This document shows positions 49,909-59,406 of a stretch of 64,000 nucleotides of DNA, piece after piece. The first letter of the stretch is position 1. Each line of letters starts with the position of its first letter. Both the position numbers and the translations under genes were made by a program. The notes under the pieces were generated by a model. The model worked only from the letters and a program-made list of their open reading frames with translations. It ran no database searches and was not told the origin of the DNA. The stretch is from Frigoribacterium sp. CG_9.8 (GTDB lineage: Bacteria; Actinomycetota; Actinomycetes; Actinomycetales; Microbacteriaceae): NCBI RefSeq assembly GCF_015751965.1, contig NZ_JADOVH010000001.1:620001-684000 (forward strand), in the 5' to 3' direction.

Positions 49909-51861
49909 TTACTGATCGGTGGCAACCTTCTCTGCCTGAGACAGTACCGTCCGGAGACTCTCGAAGTAACCAGCCACGGCCTCGCGCTCGATCCGAATCT
50001 GGGAGAGTCGCTCTTCGGCATCCGCGACGAGGTCTGCGCTGCGCTTCTCGGCATCCTTCTGCATTGCCCTGGCGCGAGCCTCGGCATTGGAGAGGATCTC
50101 CGCAGCTTCGGTGCCAGACCGGTCCCGAAGCTCCCGGGCATCCGCTTTCGAGTCCACGTCGATCGCGTCGGCTTCGACCCGCTTCTCAGCGGTGATGCGA
50201 ACCGCCTCCGCAAGCTGGGCCTGAGCCTCCTCGAGATACTTCTGGGTCTGGGCGACGGCCTCCTGATGCTTGGTCAGGAACTCCTTCTCCGCTTCGTCCC
50301 GACGTGCTGTCAACTCGACGTCCAGATCGGTGCGTGCCTGCTCCGAGTCGAGGGTGAGGCGGGTGCGTGCCTCGGCGGTGTCATGGGTGAGCGACGCACG
50401 AGTCTGCTCAACTTCGCGCGTGATGTCTGCGCGCAACTGCTCCACTTCGCGAGAAATGTTGGTGCGCTGTTCCTCGACGTCGTGCTCGAGTATCGATCGA
50501 GCTCCGGTGAGTTCGACGTTGAGCTGTGAGCGCGCTTCGGTCGTCTCCTGCAACAGTTCAGCACGAGCGCGGGTCGATTCGAGGGCCAGCGTTGCCGTGG
50601 CAGCCTTCGCCTCCTGAGTGATGGTCGCGGCTGCGGCTGCGCGATCCTGCTGCACTGTGGCGAGGGATGCGGTGGTCTCCTGCTGTAGTGCGGCGCGCGC
50701 GGCGGCGGTTTCCTGCTCGAGTGTCTCGCGGGTCGTGGCGGTATCGAGGGCGAGGGCATTGCGGGCTGCAGTGGTCTCCTGCTCGAGAGCGGCACGGGCG
50801 GCTTCGGTCTCTTCCTCTAGCGCGACCCGGCTCACCTCGGTTTCCTGCTCGAGAGCTGTGCGGGCAGCGGCAGTTTCCTGCTCGAGCGCGATGCGGGTGG
50901 CTGTGGTCTGCTGCTCGAGTGATGCACGGGTCTCGGCGGTGCGGCGCGCGAGGGCGTTGTGAGCATCCGCCGTCTCACTCTCGAGAACATTGAGCTTTTC
51001 GGCGCTGTCGAGTTCGAACGCGGTGCGCGCCTCGTCGATCTCACGTGCGAGTTCCGCGCGCTGCGCCTCTGCAGAGAGCGCGAGCTCGCTGCGGACGGCA
51101 TCGGTGTCTCGTTCCAGATCGGTGCGCTGCTGCTCCGTGTCGCGAGCCAGGTCCCCCCACTGCTTCTCGGCTTCACTGCTGAACTCGGTTCGACCGAGCT
51201 CGGTCTCCCTGGCAAGTGCCGCGGCGGCATCCCGCGCCTCACTCATTTCACGGTTGGCAACCGCCTTCAGCTCGGCGGCCTCACGCTCTGCTTCAGAGCG
51301 CACCGCAGCAGATTCACGCTTCGCGGTCGTGCGGGCTTCCGCAGCCTCCGTCGCGACGGCACCGCGGATTGCAGCGGCGTCGCGAAGGGCGTCCTGCGAC
51401 ATTGTTTCGGCCGCTGAGCGCGTGCGTTCGAGGAGTTCGGCTGCTTCGGAATTGGCCGAGTCGAGGATGCGGCCAACCGTAGCGTGCGCGTCGGCAACGC
51501 TCTTCTCAGCGCTTTCCATCGCGTCGGCGCGGAGCCGTGTCACCTCAGCCTGAACACCGCTGCGCAGTTTCTCGGCATCGATATCTGCCTGGCTGATGAG
51601 TCTCGTCGACTGCTCTTCGGCGACGCGGAGGGTATTTTCGAGCTTGGTCCCGAGACCGCTGTAGGTCGGGCTTCCGGCTTCTTCGATCTCCGCCTGGAGG
51701 TCATCGACCGTTGCGTGGAGGCGCTTGAGTTCCTTTGAGGCCTCTGCCTTGTCGCTGTTGGCTTTGATCAGTTCGCGTCGCAGGTCCTGGATCGCACTGT
51801 CCACCTCGTCGCGGTTGTAGCCCCGCATCGCCGTGGTGAAAGTCTCGTCATCGGTGGCCAC
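49909..51861 (-). CDS. Scy-like polar-growth coiled-coil protein with 27 hendecad repeats
   Basis: 650 aa, almost entirely alpha-helical. The N-terminus (TTAMRGYNRDEVDSAIQDLRREL) is a DivIVA-type entry motif; residues 30-220 are irregular coiled coil; residues 225-521 are 27 uninterrupted 11-residue units with consensus xxLEQETxAAR; a final coiled coil (522-650) follows. Scy and FilP of Streptomyces, which organise the tip polarisome with DivIVA, are the closest described proteins; Scy also mixes hendecads with heptads. GTG 51861 has GAGGAG upstream and is better than the earlier in-frame ATG at 51942. Identity as a Scy orthologue is an inference. Confidence 0.88.
   Translation of the reverse strand: MATDDETFTTAMRGYNRDEVDSAIQDLRRELIKANSDKAEASKELKRLHATVDDLQAEIEEAGSPTYSGLGTKLENTLRVAEEQSTRLISQADIDAEKLRSGVQAEVTRLRADAMESAEKSVADAHATVGRILDSANSEAAELLERTRSAAETMSQDALRDAAAIRGAVATEAAEARTTAKRESAAVRSEAEREAAELKAVANREMSEARDAAAALARETELGRTEFSSEAEKQWGDLARDTEQQRTDLERDTDAVRSELALSAEAQRAELAREIDEARTAFELDSAEKLNVLESETADAHNALARRTAETRASLEQQTTATRIALEQETAAARTALEQETEVSRVALEEETEAARAALEQETTAARNALALDTATTRETLEQETAAARAALQQETTASLATVQQDRAAAAATITQEAKAATATLALESTRARAELLQETTEARSQLNVELTGARSILEHDVEEQRTNISREVEQLRADITREVEQTRASLTHDTAEARTRLTLDSEQARTDLDVELTARRDEAEKEFLTKHQEAVAQTQKYLEEAQAQLAEAVRITAEKRVEADAIDVDSKADARELRDRSGTEAAEILSNAEARARAMQKDAEKRSADLVADAEERLSQIRIEREAVAGYFESLRTVLSQAEKVATDQ
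50299..51189 (-). repeat. 33-bp coding repeat array (27 hendecads)
   Basis: The DNA of residues 225-521 is a 33-bp-periodic array, highly similar over the middle units (for example IALEQETAAAR, TALEQETEVSR, VALEEETEAAR, AALEQETTAAR) and diverged at both ends. It is protein repeat, not CRISPR: there are no spacers. Confidence 0.9.
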
Positions 51862-52209
51862 GCTGTCTCCTCGGGAGTGATTTTGGCCCATGCGCGCAGG
51901 AAGGCGCCGGCAGGAACCATCTGAGTTTACCCTGAGAGCCACGCGGCACGCCGGTCCGATTCAGCTGCTGGAACGCCATGTTCACCGGCTATCGGCGGTG
52001 ACAGTGAGGCAGCTCTCAGCGTCCTTAGGCTACTGTTGAGCGTCTTTGCCTGTTGCCATCGGGACTTTCTATTCGGTCCCCGGGCCTCCTGGCGTCACCC
52101 GATGTCGCCCTCCGCCGCTCCTGCGCTGGAGGCGGCTGAGTTACGGGAGTGATGTCGCGGGAGATGCCGACCGCCGGTCGCCCACGGCAACACGAGAGGA
52201 GTAACCAAC
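51862..52209. other. Divergent promoter region (Scy-like gene / membrane fusion gene)
   Basis: 348 bp. TAAACT on the minus strand (51924-51929) is a -10 candidate for the Scy-like gene; TAGGCT at 52026-52031 on the plus strand could serve the rightward gene, leaving a leader of about 170 nt before GAGAGGAG and GTG 52210. No gene is evident within. Confidence 0.45.
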
Positions 52210-53970
52210 GTGCGTTTCATCGCTGCGATCATCAGTTTTGTGATCGCTTTCGGGCTCATCGCCTACGGTATCGCCCAACGCACTGTGCTCGCCGAAGCCG
52301 ACAGCATCACCGCCTCGGAGACCTTCACGACCACCGCACCGGTCACCATCATCAACTCCTCGACGCTCAAAGCCCTCCCCGGTCGCCAGGAGATCCAGAT
52401 CGGTGGGGCGAAAAAGATTTTTGCGGCCTATGGCCGCACCGAAGACGTGCTGGCGTGGGTGGGCGACGCACAGTACAACCGCGTGGGTTTTGATCGCGAG
52501 AAGTCGACACTCACCTCGCGCCTCATCGCAGGAGTGGCCTCTTCCGTACCCACTCCTCAGGGTTCCGATCTGTGGCTCGACGAGTACAGCACGACCAACT
52601 CCCTCAATTTCACGGTCAATGTCCCCGACGGAATCTCGGTGATCATCGTGTCTGACGGCACCAGCGCCGCCCCGAGCAACCTGTCGATCCGCTGGCCGCT
52701 CGACAATCGCACGCCCTGGTCGGGTCCTCTCGTTGTTGGCGGCATCGTGCTTCTCATCATCGGGCTCGCCCTGTATTTGTGGGGTCTTGCTCACCTACGC
52801 AGGTCGCGCGGACCGCGCCGGAAGACGCCGAAGATGCCGAAGGTGCCACGCCAGCGCAGCTACCGACCGCGCAAGCCGAAGGCTCTCGCACCGAGCGGTA
52901 GCCGTCGGTCGAATCGGCGTCGCATGGTGGCGATCATGCCGGTTCTGCTTATTGGCGGTCTCACACTGAGCGGATGTTCACCCTCGTCCTGGCCCGACTT
53001 TGGGTCAGGGGCGGCCTCCGCGACTCCAACACCATCGGCCACGGCCCCGATAGTCAATGACACCCCTCCCGCGGTCACCAGTCCTCAACTGCGGGTGATT
53101 CTCTCGCGAATCTCAGCGGTCGCGGAGAAGGCGGATGCGGATATGGATCTCGAGTTGGCGAAGACTCGCTTCGACGGGCCTGCGCTCGACCTCCGTGCGG
53201 CGAACTATGCCATTCGTAAAGTGGATGGCACCCAGGCCGCGCTCGCGGCCATCCCGGCCGGCAACGCGACCGTGATCCTTCCGCAGCAGCAGAAGGCCGA
53301 TCAATGGCCGCGCGTCGTCTTTGTCGTGGTGCAGAACCCCACCGACAAGAAGATTCCTCCGGTGGGACTGATGCTCGAGCAGAAGACGCCCCGCTCCGAT
53401 TACAAGGTGCAGTACGCGACGGCCCTCGAAGCGGGAGTGGTCTTGCCCAAGCTGGCAGCCAAGGAGGTCGGCGCACCCCGTCTCGACCCCGAGAGCAAGC
53501 TGCTCGAACTCAAACCGTCCGCGGTCGCTCTCGCCTACGGAGATATTCTGGAGAAGGGGCCAACGAGCGCGTCGTCGAAGTATTTCGACACCGCCGATGA
53601 CAAGCTCATTGGCCTGATCGGTGTCGAGTACCGCAAGTCGTTGCAGGCGGCCCTCCCGGCAAACGCAAAGATGGAATTCGCTAACTCGGTTGGTCCGTTC
53701 GACAGCATCGCAATCGGCAGCAACGACTCCGGTGCCATCGTTGCGGTCTATCTCAATGAAACCGTGACGGTAACCCCCGTCGAAGCCGGCGCTGCAGTGA
53801 ATCCCGAGGGCCAGGTGAAGTCGCTCTCCGGCGTCACCGGGTCCACCAAAGGCACGGTTGCAATCTACGGCGACCAGTTGCTGTTCTACGTACCGAGCAC
53901 GACGAGCAATCAGAAGATAATGCTGCTCGGGTTCGCGACCGGTCTCATCTCAGCTAAGGAGCTTCCGTGA
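52210..53970 (+). CDS. Two-part membrane/lipoprotein-like fusion, function unknown
   Basis: 586 aa. Part one: membrane segments at about 2-22 and 173-193 with an extracytoplasmic domain between, then a very basic linker (196-238). Part two begins with a complete lipoprotein-like signal inside the protein, RRRMVAIMPVLLIGGLTLSGC with Cys256, followed by a Thr/Ser/Pro linker and a 300-residue domain I do not recognise. No Shine-Dalgarno precedes the internal ATG, so this looks like a genuine fusion of a membrane protein and a lipoprotein. The downstream CnoX-like gene overlaps by GTGA. Confidence 0.8.
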   Translation: MRFIAAIISFVIAFGLIAYGIAQRTVLAEADSITASETFTTTAPVTIINSSTLKALPGRQEIQIGGAKKIFAAYGRTEDVLAWVGDAQYNRVGFDREKSTLTSRLIAGVASSVPTPQGSDLWLDEYSTTNSLNFTVNVPDGISVIIVSDGTSAAPSNLSIRWPLDNRTPWSGPLVVGGIVLLIIGLALYLWGLAHLRRSRGPRRKTPKMPKVPRQRSYRPRKPKALAPSGSRRSNRRRMVAIMPVLLIGGLTLSGCSPSSWPDFGSGAASATPTPSATAPIVNDTPPAVTSPQLRVILSRISAVAEKADADMDLELAKTRFDGPALDLRAANYAIRKVDGTQAALAAIPAGNATVILPQQQKADQWPRVVFVVVQNPTDKKIPPVGLMLEQKTPRSDYKVQYATALEAGVVLPKLAAKEVGAPRLDPESKLLELKPSAVALAYGDILEKGPTSASSKYFDTADDKLIGLIGVEYRKSLQAALPANAKMEFANSVGPFDSIAIGSNDSGAIVAVYLNETVTVTPVEAGAAVNPEGQVKSLSGVTGSTKGTVAIYGDQLLFYVPSTTSNQKIMLLGFATGLISAKELP

Positions 53971-54887
53971 CCTCGATTCCCCCCGCCAGCCGCGCCAACC
54001 TGCGCGGTGCTGTCGATCTGTCTTCGCTGCTGCGTCCGGCAACCGGGGCGCCTGCGCCCGCACCTGGCCCCGCTGAATCGGTGCCATCACTGGTGGTCGA
54101 ATCGTCTGACGCATCCTTCACCGCGATCCTCGATCTCTCGCAGACGGTGCCGGTGGTTGTGGAACTCTACGTCGGTGAGCCCTCGGCCACGCTCATCCAC
54201 GCGGTCACTGCGTACCGCGGGCGTCTTGTCCTCGTAACAGTGGATGCGTCAGCGAACCCCCAGCTCACCCAGGCGTTTCATGCGGCCGCGGCTCCCACCG
54301 TCGCCGCAGTGATTGGTGGACGCCCAATCGCGCTGTATGAGGGCGAGCTGCCAGAAGCGGATGTGACGCAGGTGCTCGACCAGCTGCTCACCCTCGCTGC
54401 CCAGCAGAATGTCACCGGCACGGTGGAGCCGTCGCAGCCCGGAGCCGAGCCTGCTGAACCGGCCGAAATACCACTTCCCCCGCACCACCAGGAGGCGTAC
54501 GACGCGATTGCCGCCGGCGACTTGGAGACCGCAATCCGCGAATACACCACCGCGATCGCGCAAGATCCTCGCGACCAGCTCGCCGTGGCAGGCCTCGCCC
54601 AGGTCTCACTGCTCGCTCGCCTCGGCACAGCAACAGCCGCCGAGATCCGGGATGCTGGCGCCGCCACTCCCACCGACATTGACGCGCAGTTGGCTGTAGC
54701 CGACCTCGACGTCTCCGGCGGTCACCTTGACGACGCGTTCGACCGCCTCCTGACACTGTTCCCCACCCTCGACCAGGCGGGCAAAGATCGGGTTCGCACC
54801 CGCCTGCTCGACTTCTTCGAGATCGCGGGGGTCGATGATCCGCGGGTCGTCGCAGCGCGCCGCCGACTCACCGGGCTGCTCTACTAG
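53967..54887 (+). CDS. CnoX/YbbN-like thioredoxin-fold and TPR protein lacking the CxxC
   Basis: 306 aa. A thioredoxin-like domain (about 50-150) is recognisable from SDASFTAILDLSQTVPVVVELY and the cis-Pro APTVAAVIGGRP, followed by a TPR domain (HHQEAYDAIAAGDLETAIREY and so on) typical of the YbbN co-chaperone. Where active members have WCxxC this one reads YVGEPSA, so it has no redox cysteines and could only be a holdase or adaptor. GTG 53967 overlaps the upstream stop. Confidence 0.88.
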   Translation: MTSIPPASRANLRGAVDLSSLLRPATGAPAPAPGPAESVPSLVVESSDASFTAILDLSQTVPVVVELYVGEPSATLIHAVTAYRGRLVLVTVDASANPQLTQAFHAAAAPTVAAVIGGRPIALYEGELPEADVTQVLDQLLTLAAQQNVTGTVEPSQPGAEPAEPAEIPLPPHHQEAYDAIAAGDLETAIREYTTAIAQDPRDQLAVAGLAQVSLLARLGTATAAEIRDAGAATPTDIDAQLAVADLDVSGGHLDDAFDRLLTLFPTLDQAGKDRVRTRLLDFFEIAGVDDPRVVAARRRLTGLLY

Positions 54888-54913
54888 CTTCGCCCCGCCA
54901 AGCCGCCTCGAGT

Positions 54914-54958
54914 GTCAACTTCGCATGGGCTCAACGCCCTGGAGGATGTGAAGTTGAC
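54914..54958. terminator. Terminator hairpin between convergent genes
   Basis: GTCAACTTC (54914-54922) and GAAGTTGAC (54950-54958) pair perfectly over a 27-nt loop, between the CnoX-like stop and the glgB stop; probably bidirectional. Confidence 0.65.
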
Positions 54959-55008
54959 CCTTTGCGACAGCTGCACCCGCAGCCGCAGCCGCGAGCACCA
55001 GGGTGGGC

Positions 55009-57270
55009 TCAGCGCCGCAGCTTGAGCCAGAGGCCGGCGAGCGGAGGCAGGGTGACTTCGGCGGAGGCCGGGCGGCCAGCCCACGGCGTGTCGGTGGCTT
55101 CGACCGCGCCGAAGTTGCCGATTCCCGAGCCGCCATACTCCGAGGCATCCGTGTTCAGGATCTCATCCCAGGTGCCCGCGAAGGGAAGGCCGACCCGGTA
55201 TGGTCCCACTGGATTGCCGCCGAAGTTCATCAACACAGCGATCGGGTTGCCGTGATTGTCCCAGCGCAGGAACGACACGGCGTTGTGCTCGGCATCGCCG
55301 GCATCGATCCACTCGAATCCGCCCGGATCGTTGTCGCGCGACCACAGTGACGGCTGCTCTCGATAGACCCGATTCAGCTGGCTGACGAGGGTGAGGAGCC
55401 CCCGGTGGATCGGCTGGTCGAGAATCCACCAGTCGAGCCCGCGCTCTTCGCTCCACTCCGACGGTTGCCCGAACTCGGACCCCATGAAGAGCAACTGTTT
55501 ACCCGGATGCGACCACATGAACGCGAGATACGCCCGCAGATTGGCGAGCTTCTGCCACTGGTCGCCCGGCATCTTGTGCAGCAGTGACCCCTTGCCGTGA
55601 ACGACCTCATCGTGACTGATCGGCAGAAGAAAGCTCTCGGTGAAGGCGTAGACCATGCTGAAGGTGATCTCGTTGTGATGGTACGAGCGGTACAGGGGAT
55701 TCTCTTCCATGTACGAGAGGCTGTCGTGCATCCAGCCCATGTTCCACTTCAGGCCGAAGCCGAGGCCGGAACCGCCCGTCGGCTTGGTTACTCCCGGCCA
55801 TGCGGTCGACTCCTCGGCGATAATCACGATGCCTGGATTGCGCTTGTACGCGGTGGCGTTCACCTCCTGCAGGAAGCTGATGGCCTCAAGGTTCTCCCGC
55901 CCGCCGTTGACGTTCGGCAGCCAGTCATCGGCTTCCCTCGAGTAGTCCAGGTAGAGCATCGAGGCGACGGCGTCGACCCGGAGGCCGTCGATGTGGAAGT
56001 CCTCGAGCCAGTAGCTCGCATTAGCGACGAGAAAATTGCGCACCTGCGAGTCGCCGAAGTTGAACACCAGGGTTCCCCAGTCGCGCTGCTCACCGCGCCT
56101 GGGGTCGGAGTGCTCGTAGAGCGGCTGCCCGTCAAAGTTTGCCAGCGCCCACTCGTCTTTTGGAAAGTGCGCCGGAACCCAGTCCATGATCACGCCGATA
56201 TCGGCCTGGTGCAGTCGGTCGATGAGGTAGCGAAGGTCATCCGGATGCCCGTAGCGGCTGGTTGGCGCGTAGTAGCCGGTCACCTGGTAGCCCCACGACC
56301 CGCCGAACGGATGCTCCGCGAGCGGCATGAACTCCACGTGAGTGAATGCGGTTTCCTGCAGGTAGGCGATCAGCTCATCCGCCAGCGAGCGGTAGTCAAG
56401 TCCCGGACGCCACGAACCGACATGCATCTCATACACACTCATCGGGGAATTGTGCGGATCCCGCTCAGCTCGGCGACTCATCCAGTCTGAGTCCCCCCAC
56501 TCATACCGGGTCTGGCCAACCACCGAGGCGGTCGCCGGAGGTATCTCTGTGTAGCGAGCCATCGGGTCGGCGCGCTGCACCCAGCGCCCGTCGGCGGTGA
56601 GCAGCTCGAATTTGTAGGAGCTGCCCGGGGTGAGGCCGGGCACGAAAAGCTCCCAGACTCCGTTGTCGTCGAGTCGGCGCATGGCGTGCCCGAGGCCGTA
56701 CCATCCGTTGAAGTCTCCGAGCACCCGCGCAGCTTTCGCGTGCGGAGCCCAGACGGAGAAACTCGTTCCGACCACGTCCTCGTGCGGTCGGAAGTGCGCC
56801 CCGAACACCTGCCAGAGCTGTTCGTGCCGGCCCTGACCCCAGAGATACAAGTCGACATCTCCCACCGAGGAGACGAACCGGTACGGATCATCCGCCACCC
56901 AGTCCGGTCCGTTCGAGTAGGTCGTTTCGATCCGGTAGGCCTGACCAGCCCCGGCGATGAATCCCTGCCAGAGGCCATCAGCCAGGTGGATGAGGGGAGC
57001 GCGGCCGCCATCGGCGCGAATCACCGTCACCGAATCGGCGAGGGTACGGATGACCCGGATGACAAATCCATCCTGCAGGGGATGCTGCCCAAGAGTCTGG
57101 TGCGGCTGGGGGTGGCGACCCTCCACGAGAGCCGCGATGTGATCGGGGTGCAGAGACGGGAGCGCAGGGACCGTGCTCGAGGGCTTCTTGGCGGCTGGCT
57201 TCTTGGCGGCTGGCTTCTCGTCGGCTGGCTTTCCGCCTGTTGACTTGCCCGCGCCCGGTACGTTCGCCAT
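55009..57270 (-). CDS. glgB: 1,4-alpha-glucan branching enzyme GlgB
   Basis: 753-aa GH13 enzyme that introduces alpha-1,6 branches in glycogen-like glucan. A Lys/Pro/Ala-rich tail of about 32 residues ([19 protein letters not shown]) precedes the N-terminal CBM48 domain; catalytic Asp in [17 protein letters not shown], Glu in [13 protein letters not shown] and the transition-state Asp in [11 protein letters not shown]. The ATG directly follows the glgE stop, so the two are one operon: GlgE makes linear chains, GlgB branches them. Confidence 0.96.
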   Translation of the reverse strand: MANVPGAGKSTGGKPADEKPAAKKPAAKKPSSTVPALPSLHPDHIAALVEGRHPQPHQTLGQHPLQDGFVIRVIRTLADSVTVIRADGGRAPLIHLADGLWQGFIAGAGQAYRIETTYSNGPDWVADDPYRFVSSVGDVDLYLWGQGRHEQLWQVFGAHFRPHEDVVGTSFSVWAPHAKAARVLGDFNGWYGLGHAMRRLDDNGVWELFVPGLTPGSSYKFELLTADGRWVQRADPMARYTEIPPATASVVGQTRYEWGDSDWMSRRAERDPHNSPMSVYEMHVGSWRPGLDYRSLADELIAYLQETAFTHVEFMPLAEHPFGGSWGYQVTGYYAPTSRYGHPDDLRYLIDRLHQADIGVIMDWVPAHFPKDEWALANFDGQPLYEHSDPRRGEQRDWGTLVFNFGDSQVRNFLVANASYWLEDFHIDGLRVDAVASMLYLDYSREADDWLPNVNGGRENLEAISFLQEVNATAYKRNPGIVIIAEESTAWPGVTKPTGGSGLGFGLKWNMGWMHDSLSYMEENPLYRSYHHNEITFSMVYAFTESFLLPISHDEVVHGKGSLLHKMPGDQWQKLANLRAYLAFMWSHPGKQLLFMGSEFGQPSEWSEERGLDWWILDQPIHRGLLTLVSQLNRVYREQPSLWSRDNDPGGFEWIDAGDAEHNAVSFLRWDNHGNPIAVLMNFGGNPVGPYRVGLPFAGTWDEILNTDASEYGGSGIGNFGAVEATDTPWAGRPASAEVTLPPLAGLWLKLRR

Positions 57271-59271
57271 TTATTTGCCTCTCGGGGATTCGACACGCAG
57301 GATGTGCACGGGCTCGACGAAGGCGTCGAGTCGCACGAAGTTCCTCTGGCCCCAGATGAATTTCTGCTTCGTGATCAGGTCGGTCACCTCGAACGGCTCG
57401 TCAGCGTCAACTCCGAACCGGGTGGGGTCGAGAAAGACCGTTGACTCGCGGGCGGAGTACGGATCGAGGTTTGCCACGACGATGATCGCGTCACCACGCC
57501 CGGAGCGGGTGAATGAGCCGTCGAGGTACTTGCTGTAGACGAGTGTCGACTCGTCATCACTCCAGTGGATGTCGAGATTGCGCAGCTGGCGCAGGGCCGG
57601 ATGTTCCGCCCGGATCTTATTCAGCAGGGTGATGTACGGCGCAAGCGAACGCCCGGCTGCCTCGGCCGCGCCGAAATCCCGGGCCTTGTACTGGTATTTC
57701 TCGTTATCGATGTTTTCTTCAGAACCGGCGCGTGCAACATTCTCATACAGCTCATAACCGGCGTAGACGCCCCAGTTCGGTGAGGCGGTGGCCGCGAGCG
57801 CCGCGCGGATCTTGTAGGCCGGCGGCCCTCCGAACTGCAGGAACTCGGTGAGGATATCCGGGGTATTGACGAAGAGATTCGGGCGGAAATAGGCCGAGTG
57901 TTCGTGGGAGATCTCGGTGAAGAACTCTTCGAGTTCGGTCTTGGTGTTGCGCCAGGTGAAGTAGCTGTAGGACTGCTGGAATCCGGACTGTCCGAGGGCG
58001 TACATCATCGCTGGCCGGGTGAATGCCTCGGCGAGAAAGACCACGTCGGGAGTTTCTGAGCCCACCTGGTGCAGCATCCACTCCCAGAACTGCAGGGGTT
58101 TTGTATGCGGGTTGTCGACCCGGAAGATGGTCACCCCGAGCCCGATCCAGTAGCGGATGATGCGCAGCACCTCGGTGCGGATTCCGATGGGATCGTTGTC
58201 GAAGTTGATCGGGTAGATGTCCTGGTACTTCTTCGGGGGATTCTCCGCGAAGGCGATCGACCCATCGGGAAGGGTGGTGAACCACTCCGGATGTTCGGTG
58301 ACCCACGGATGGTCGGGCGAACACTGCAGCGCGAGATCGAGGGCCACCTCGAGGCCGTTCTTCTTCGCTGTATCGACGAAGGCCTCAAAATCCTCGACGG
58401 TGCCGAGATCGGGATGGATGGCGTCATGTCCGCCGTCCTTCGACCCGATAGCCCAAGGGGAACCCGGGTCGTTCGGCCCCGGATTGAGGGTGTTGTTCGG
58501 GCCCTTGCGAAAGCTCACACCGATCGGGTGGATCGGCGGAAGGTAGATCACATCGAAGCCCATGCCGGCGACGTTGGGGAGGCGACGGGCGGCGGTGCGG
58601 AATGTGCCGCTTTTCCAGCTGCCGTCGGAAGCCTGCTTTGCTCCTTCTGATCGCGGGAAGAACTCGTACCAGCTGCCCGAGCCAGCTCTGGTGCGCTCGA
58701 CGCGAACCTCGAGTGGGAGGCTCAGGGTGGTGAGACTCGCGAGCGGGGTCTTCTCGATCTCCGCGGTCACCCGAGGGTCGAGCGCCGCGTCGAACCGAGC
58801 TCCGGGTGCGAGGCTTTTGGTGCCCATGAGCTTCGCAGCATCCGTCAGAATCTTGTTTGTCGGGGCGCTTTTCACCGCACGGGCAAGAAGGTCCATGCCC
58901 ATCAACAGCATGAGTTTCACGTCGATCCCGGCCGCAATCTTGATCTCGGCGTTGTGCAGCCACGTGGCCCAGTCATCCCTCCACGCCTGCACGCTGTAGA
59001 CCCAGGTGCCCTGCAGGTCGAGTAAGACCTCGACTTCCCATCGATCGAGCCCGAGCCCGACCTCGCGCATCCGATACTTCGACTGCACGCCGTGCGGAGT
59101 GGACAGCAGCAGATCGACCCCGAGGATGTCGTGCCCCTCGGCGAATACAGTCGCCTGGAATGGCACCACCTCGCCCGCGAAGGCTTTGGCCGGCCAATTG
59201 TTGTCGGGCTGCTGGGGGGCGAGGGCGCGAATCGGGATGCGGCCCATTTTGGGTTCGTAGACATTCGTCAC
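57271..59271 (-). CDS. glgE: Maltosyltransferase GlgE
   Basis: 666-aa GH13_3 enzyme transferring maltose from maltose-1-phosphate to alpha-glucan. N-terminal beta domain, then catalytic Asp in VTIFRVDNPHTKPLQFWEW and Glu in VVFLAEAFTRPAMM; YLPPIHPIGVSFRKGPNNTLN is the typical substrate loop of this family. GTG 59271 has TACGGT ending 6 nt upstream. TreS and maltokinase, which make maltose-1-phosphate, are not in this window, so they must lie elsewhere or the GlgC/GlgM route feeds it. Confidence 0.96.
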   Translation of the reverse strand: MTNVYEPKMGRIPIRALAPQQPDNNWPAKAFAGEVVPFQATVFAEGHDILGVDLLLSTPHGVQSKYRMREVGLGLDRWEVEVLLDLQGTWVYSVQAWRDDWATWLHNAEIKIAAGIDVKLMLLMGMDLLARAVKSAPTNKILTDAAKLMGTKSLAPGARFDAALDPRVTAEIEKTPLASLTTLSLPLEVRVERTRAGSGSWYEFFPRSEGAKQASDGSWKSGTFRTAARRLPNVAGMGFDVIYLPPIHPIGVSFRKGPNNTLNPGPNDPGSPWAIGSKDGGHDAIHPDLGTVEDFEAFVDTAKKNGLEVALDLALQCSPDHPWVTEHPEWFTTLPDGSIAFAENPPKKYQDIYPINFDNDPIGIRTEVLRIIRYWIGLGVTIFRVDNPHTKPLQFWEWMLHQVGSETPDVVFLAEAFTRPAMMYALGQSGFQQSYSYFTWRNTKTELEEFFTEISHEHSAYFRPNLFVNTPDILTEFLQFGGPPAYKIRAALAATASPNWGVYAGYELYENVARAGSEENIDNEKYQYKARDFGAAEAAGRSLAPYITLLNKIRAEHPALRQLRNLDIHWSDDESTLVYSKYLDGSFTRSGRGDAIIVVANLDPYSARESTVFLDPTRFGVDADEPFEVTDLITKQKFIWGQRNFVRLDAFVEPVHILRVESPRGK

Positions 59272-59277
59272 CCCTCG

Positions 59278-59283
59278 ACCGTA
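59278..59283 (-). promoter_or_regulatory. -10 box, leaderless start of glgE
   Basis: TACGGT on the minus strand ends 6 nt before the GTG at 59271. Confidence 0.45.
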
Positions 59284-59394
59284 GCGGCTCAGCCCAGTAA
59301 TCTCTTCCTAATTTCTCCCCGAGACTGCTGGCCTGAACCCGCGGTACGCGTCGAACCGCTGCGGCCATGGATTCGAACGCCCAGTTTCTGCACC

Positions 59395-59400
59395 TAGGGT
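59395..59400 (+). promoter_or_regulatory. -10 box, leaderless start of glgP
   Basis: TAGGGT ends 6 nt before GTG 59407, with no Shine-Dalgarno. Confidence 0.5.
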
Positions 59401-59406
59401 ATTACG

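Noticed and set aside
50299-51189. Regular direct repeats that could suggest a CRISPR array
   Set aside because: Period is exactly 33 bp with no spacers, in frame within a coiled-coil protein.
50266-51553. Several plus-strand frames (85-187 aa) opposite the hendecad array
   Set aside because: Low-complexity Ser/Arg/Ala shadows created by the 33-bp periodicity of the real gene.
55597-58650. Plus-strand frames of 193-297 aa opposite glgB and glgE
   Set aside because: Antisense to genes with intact GH13 active sites.
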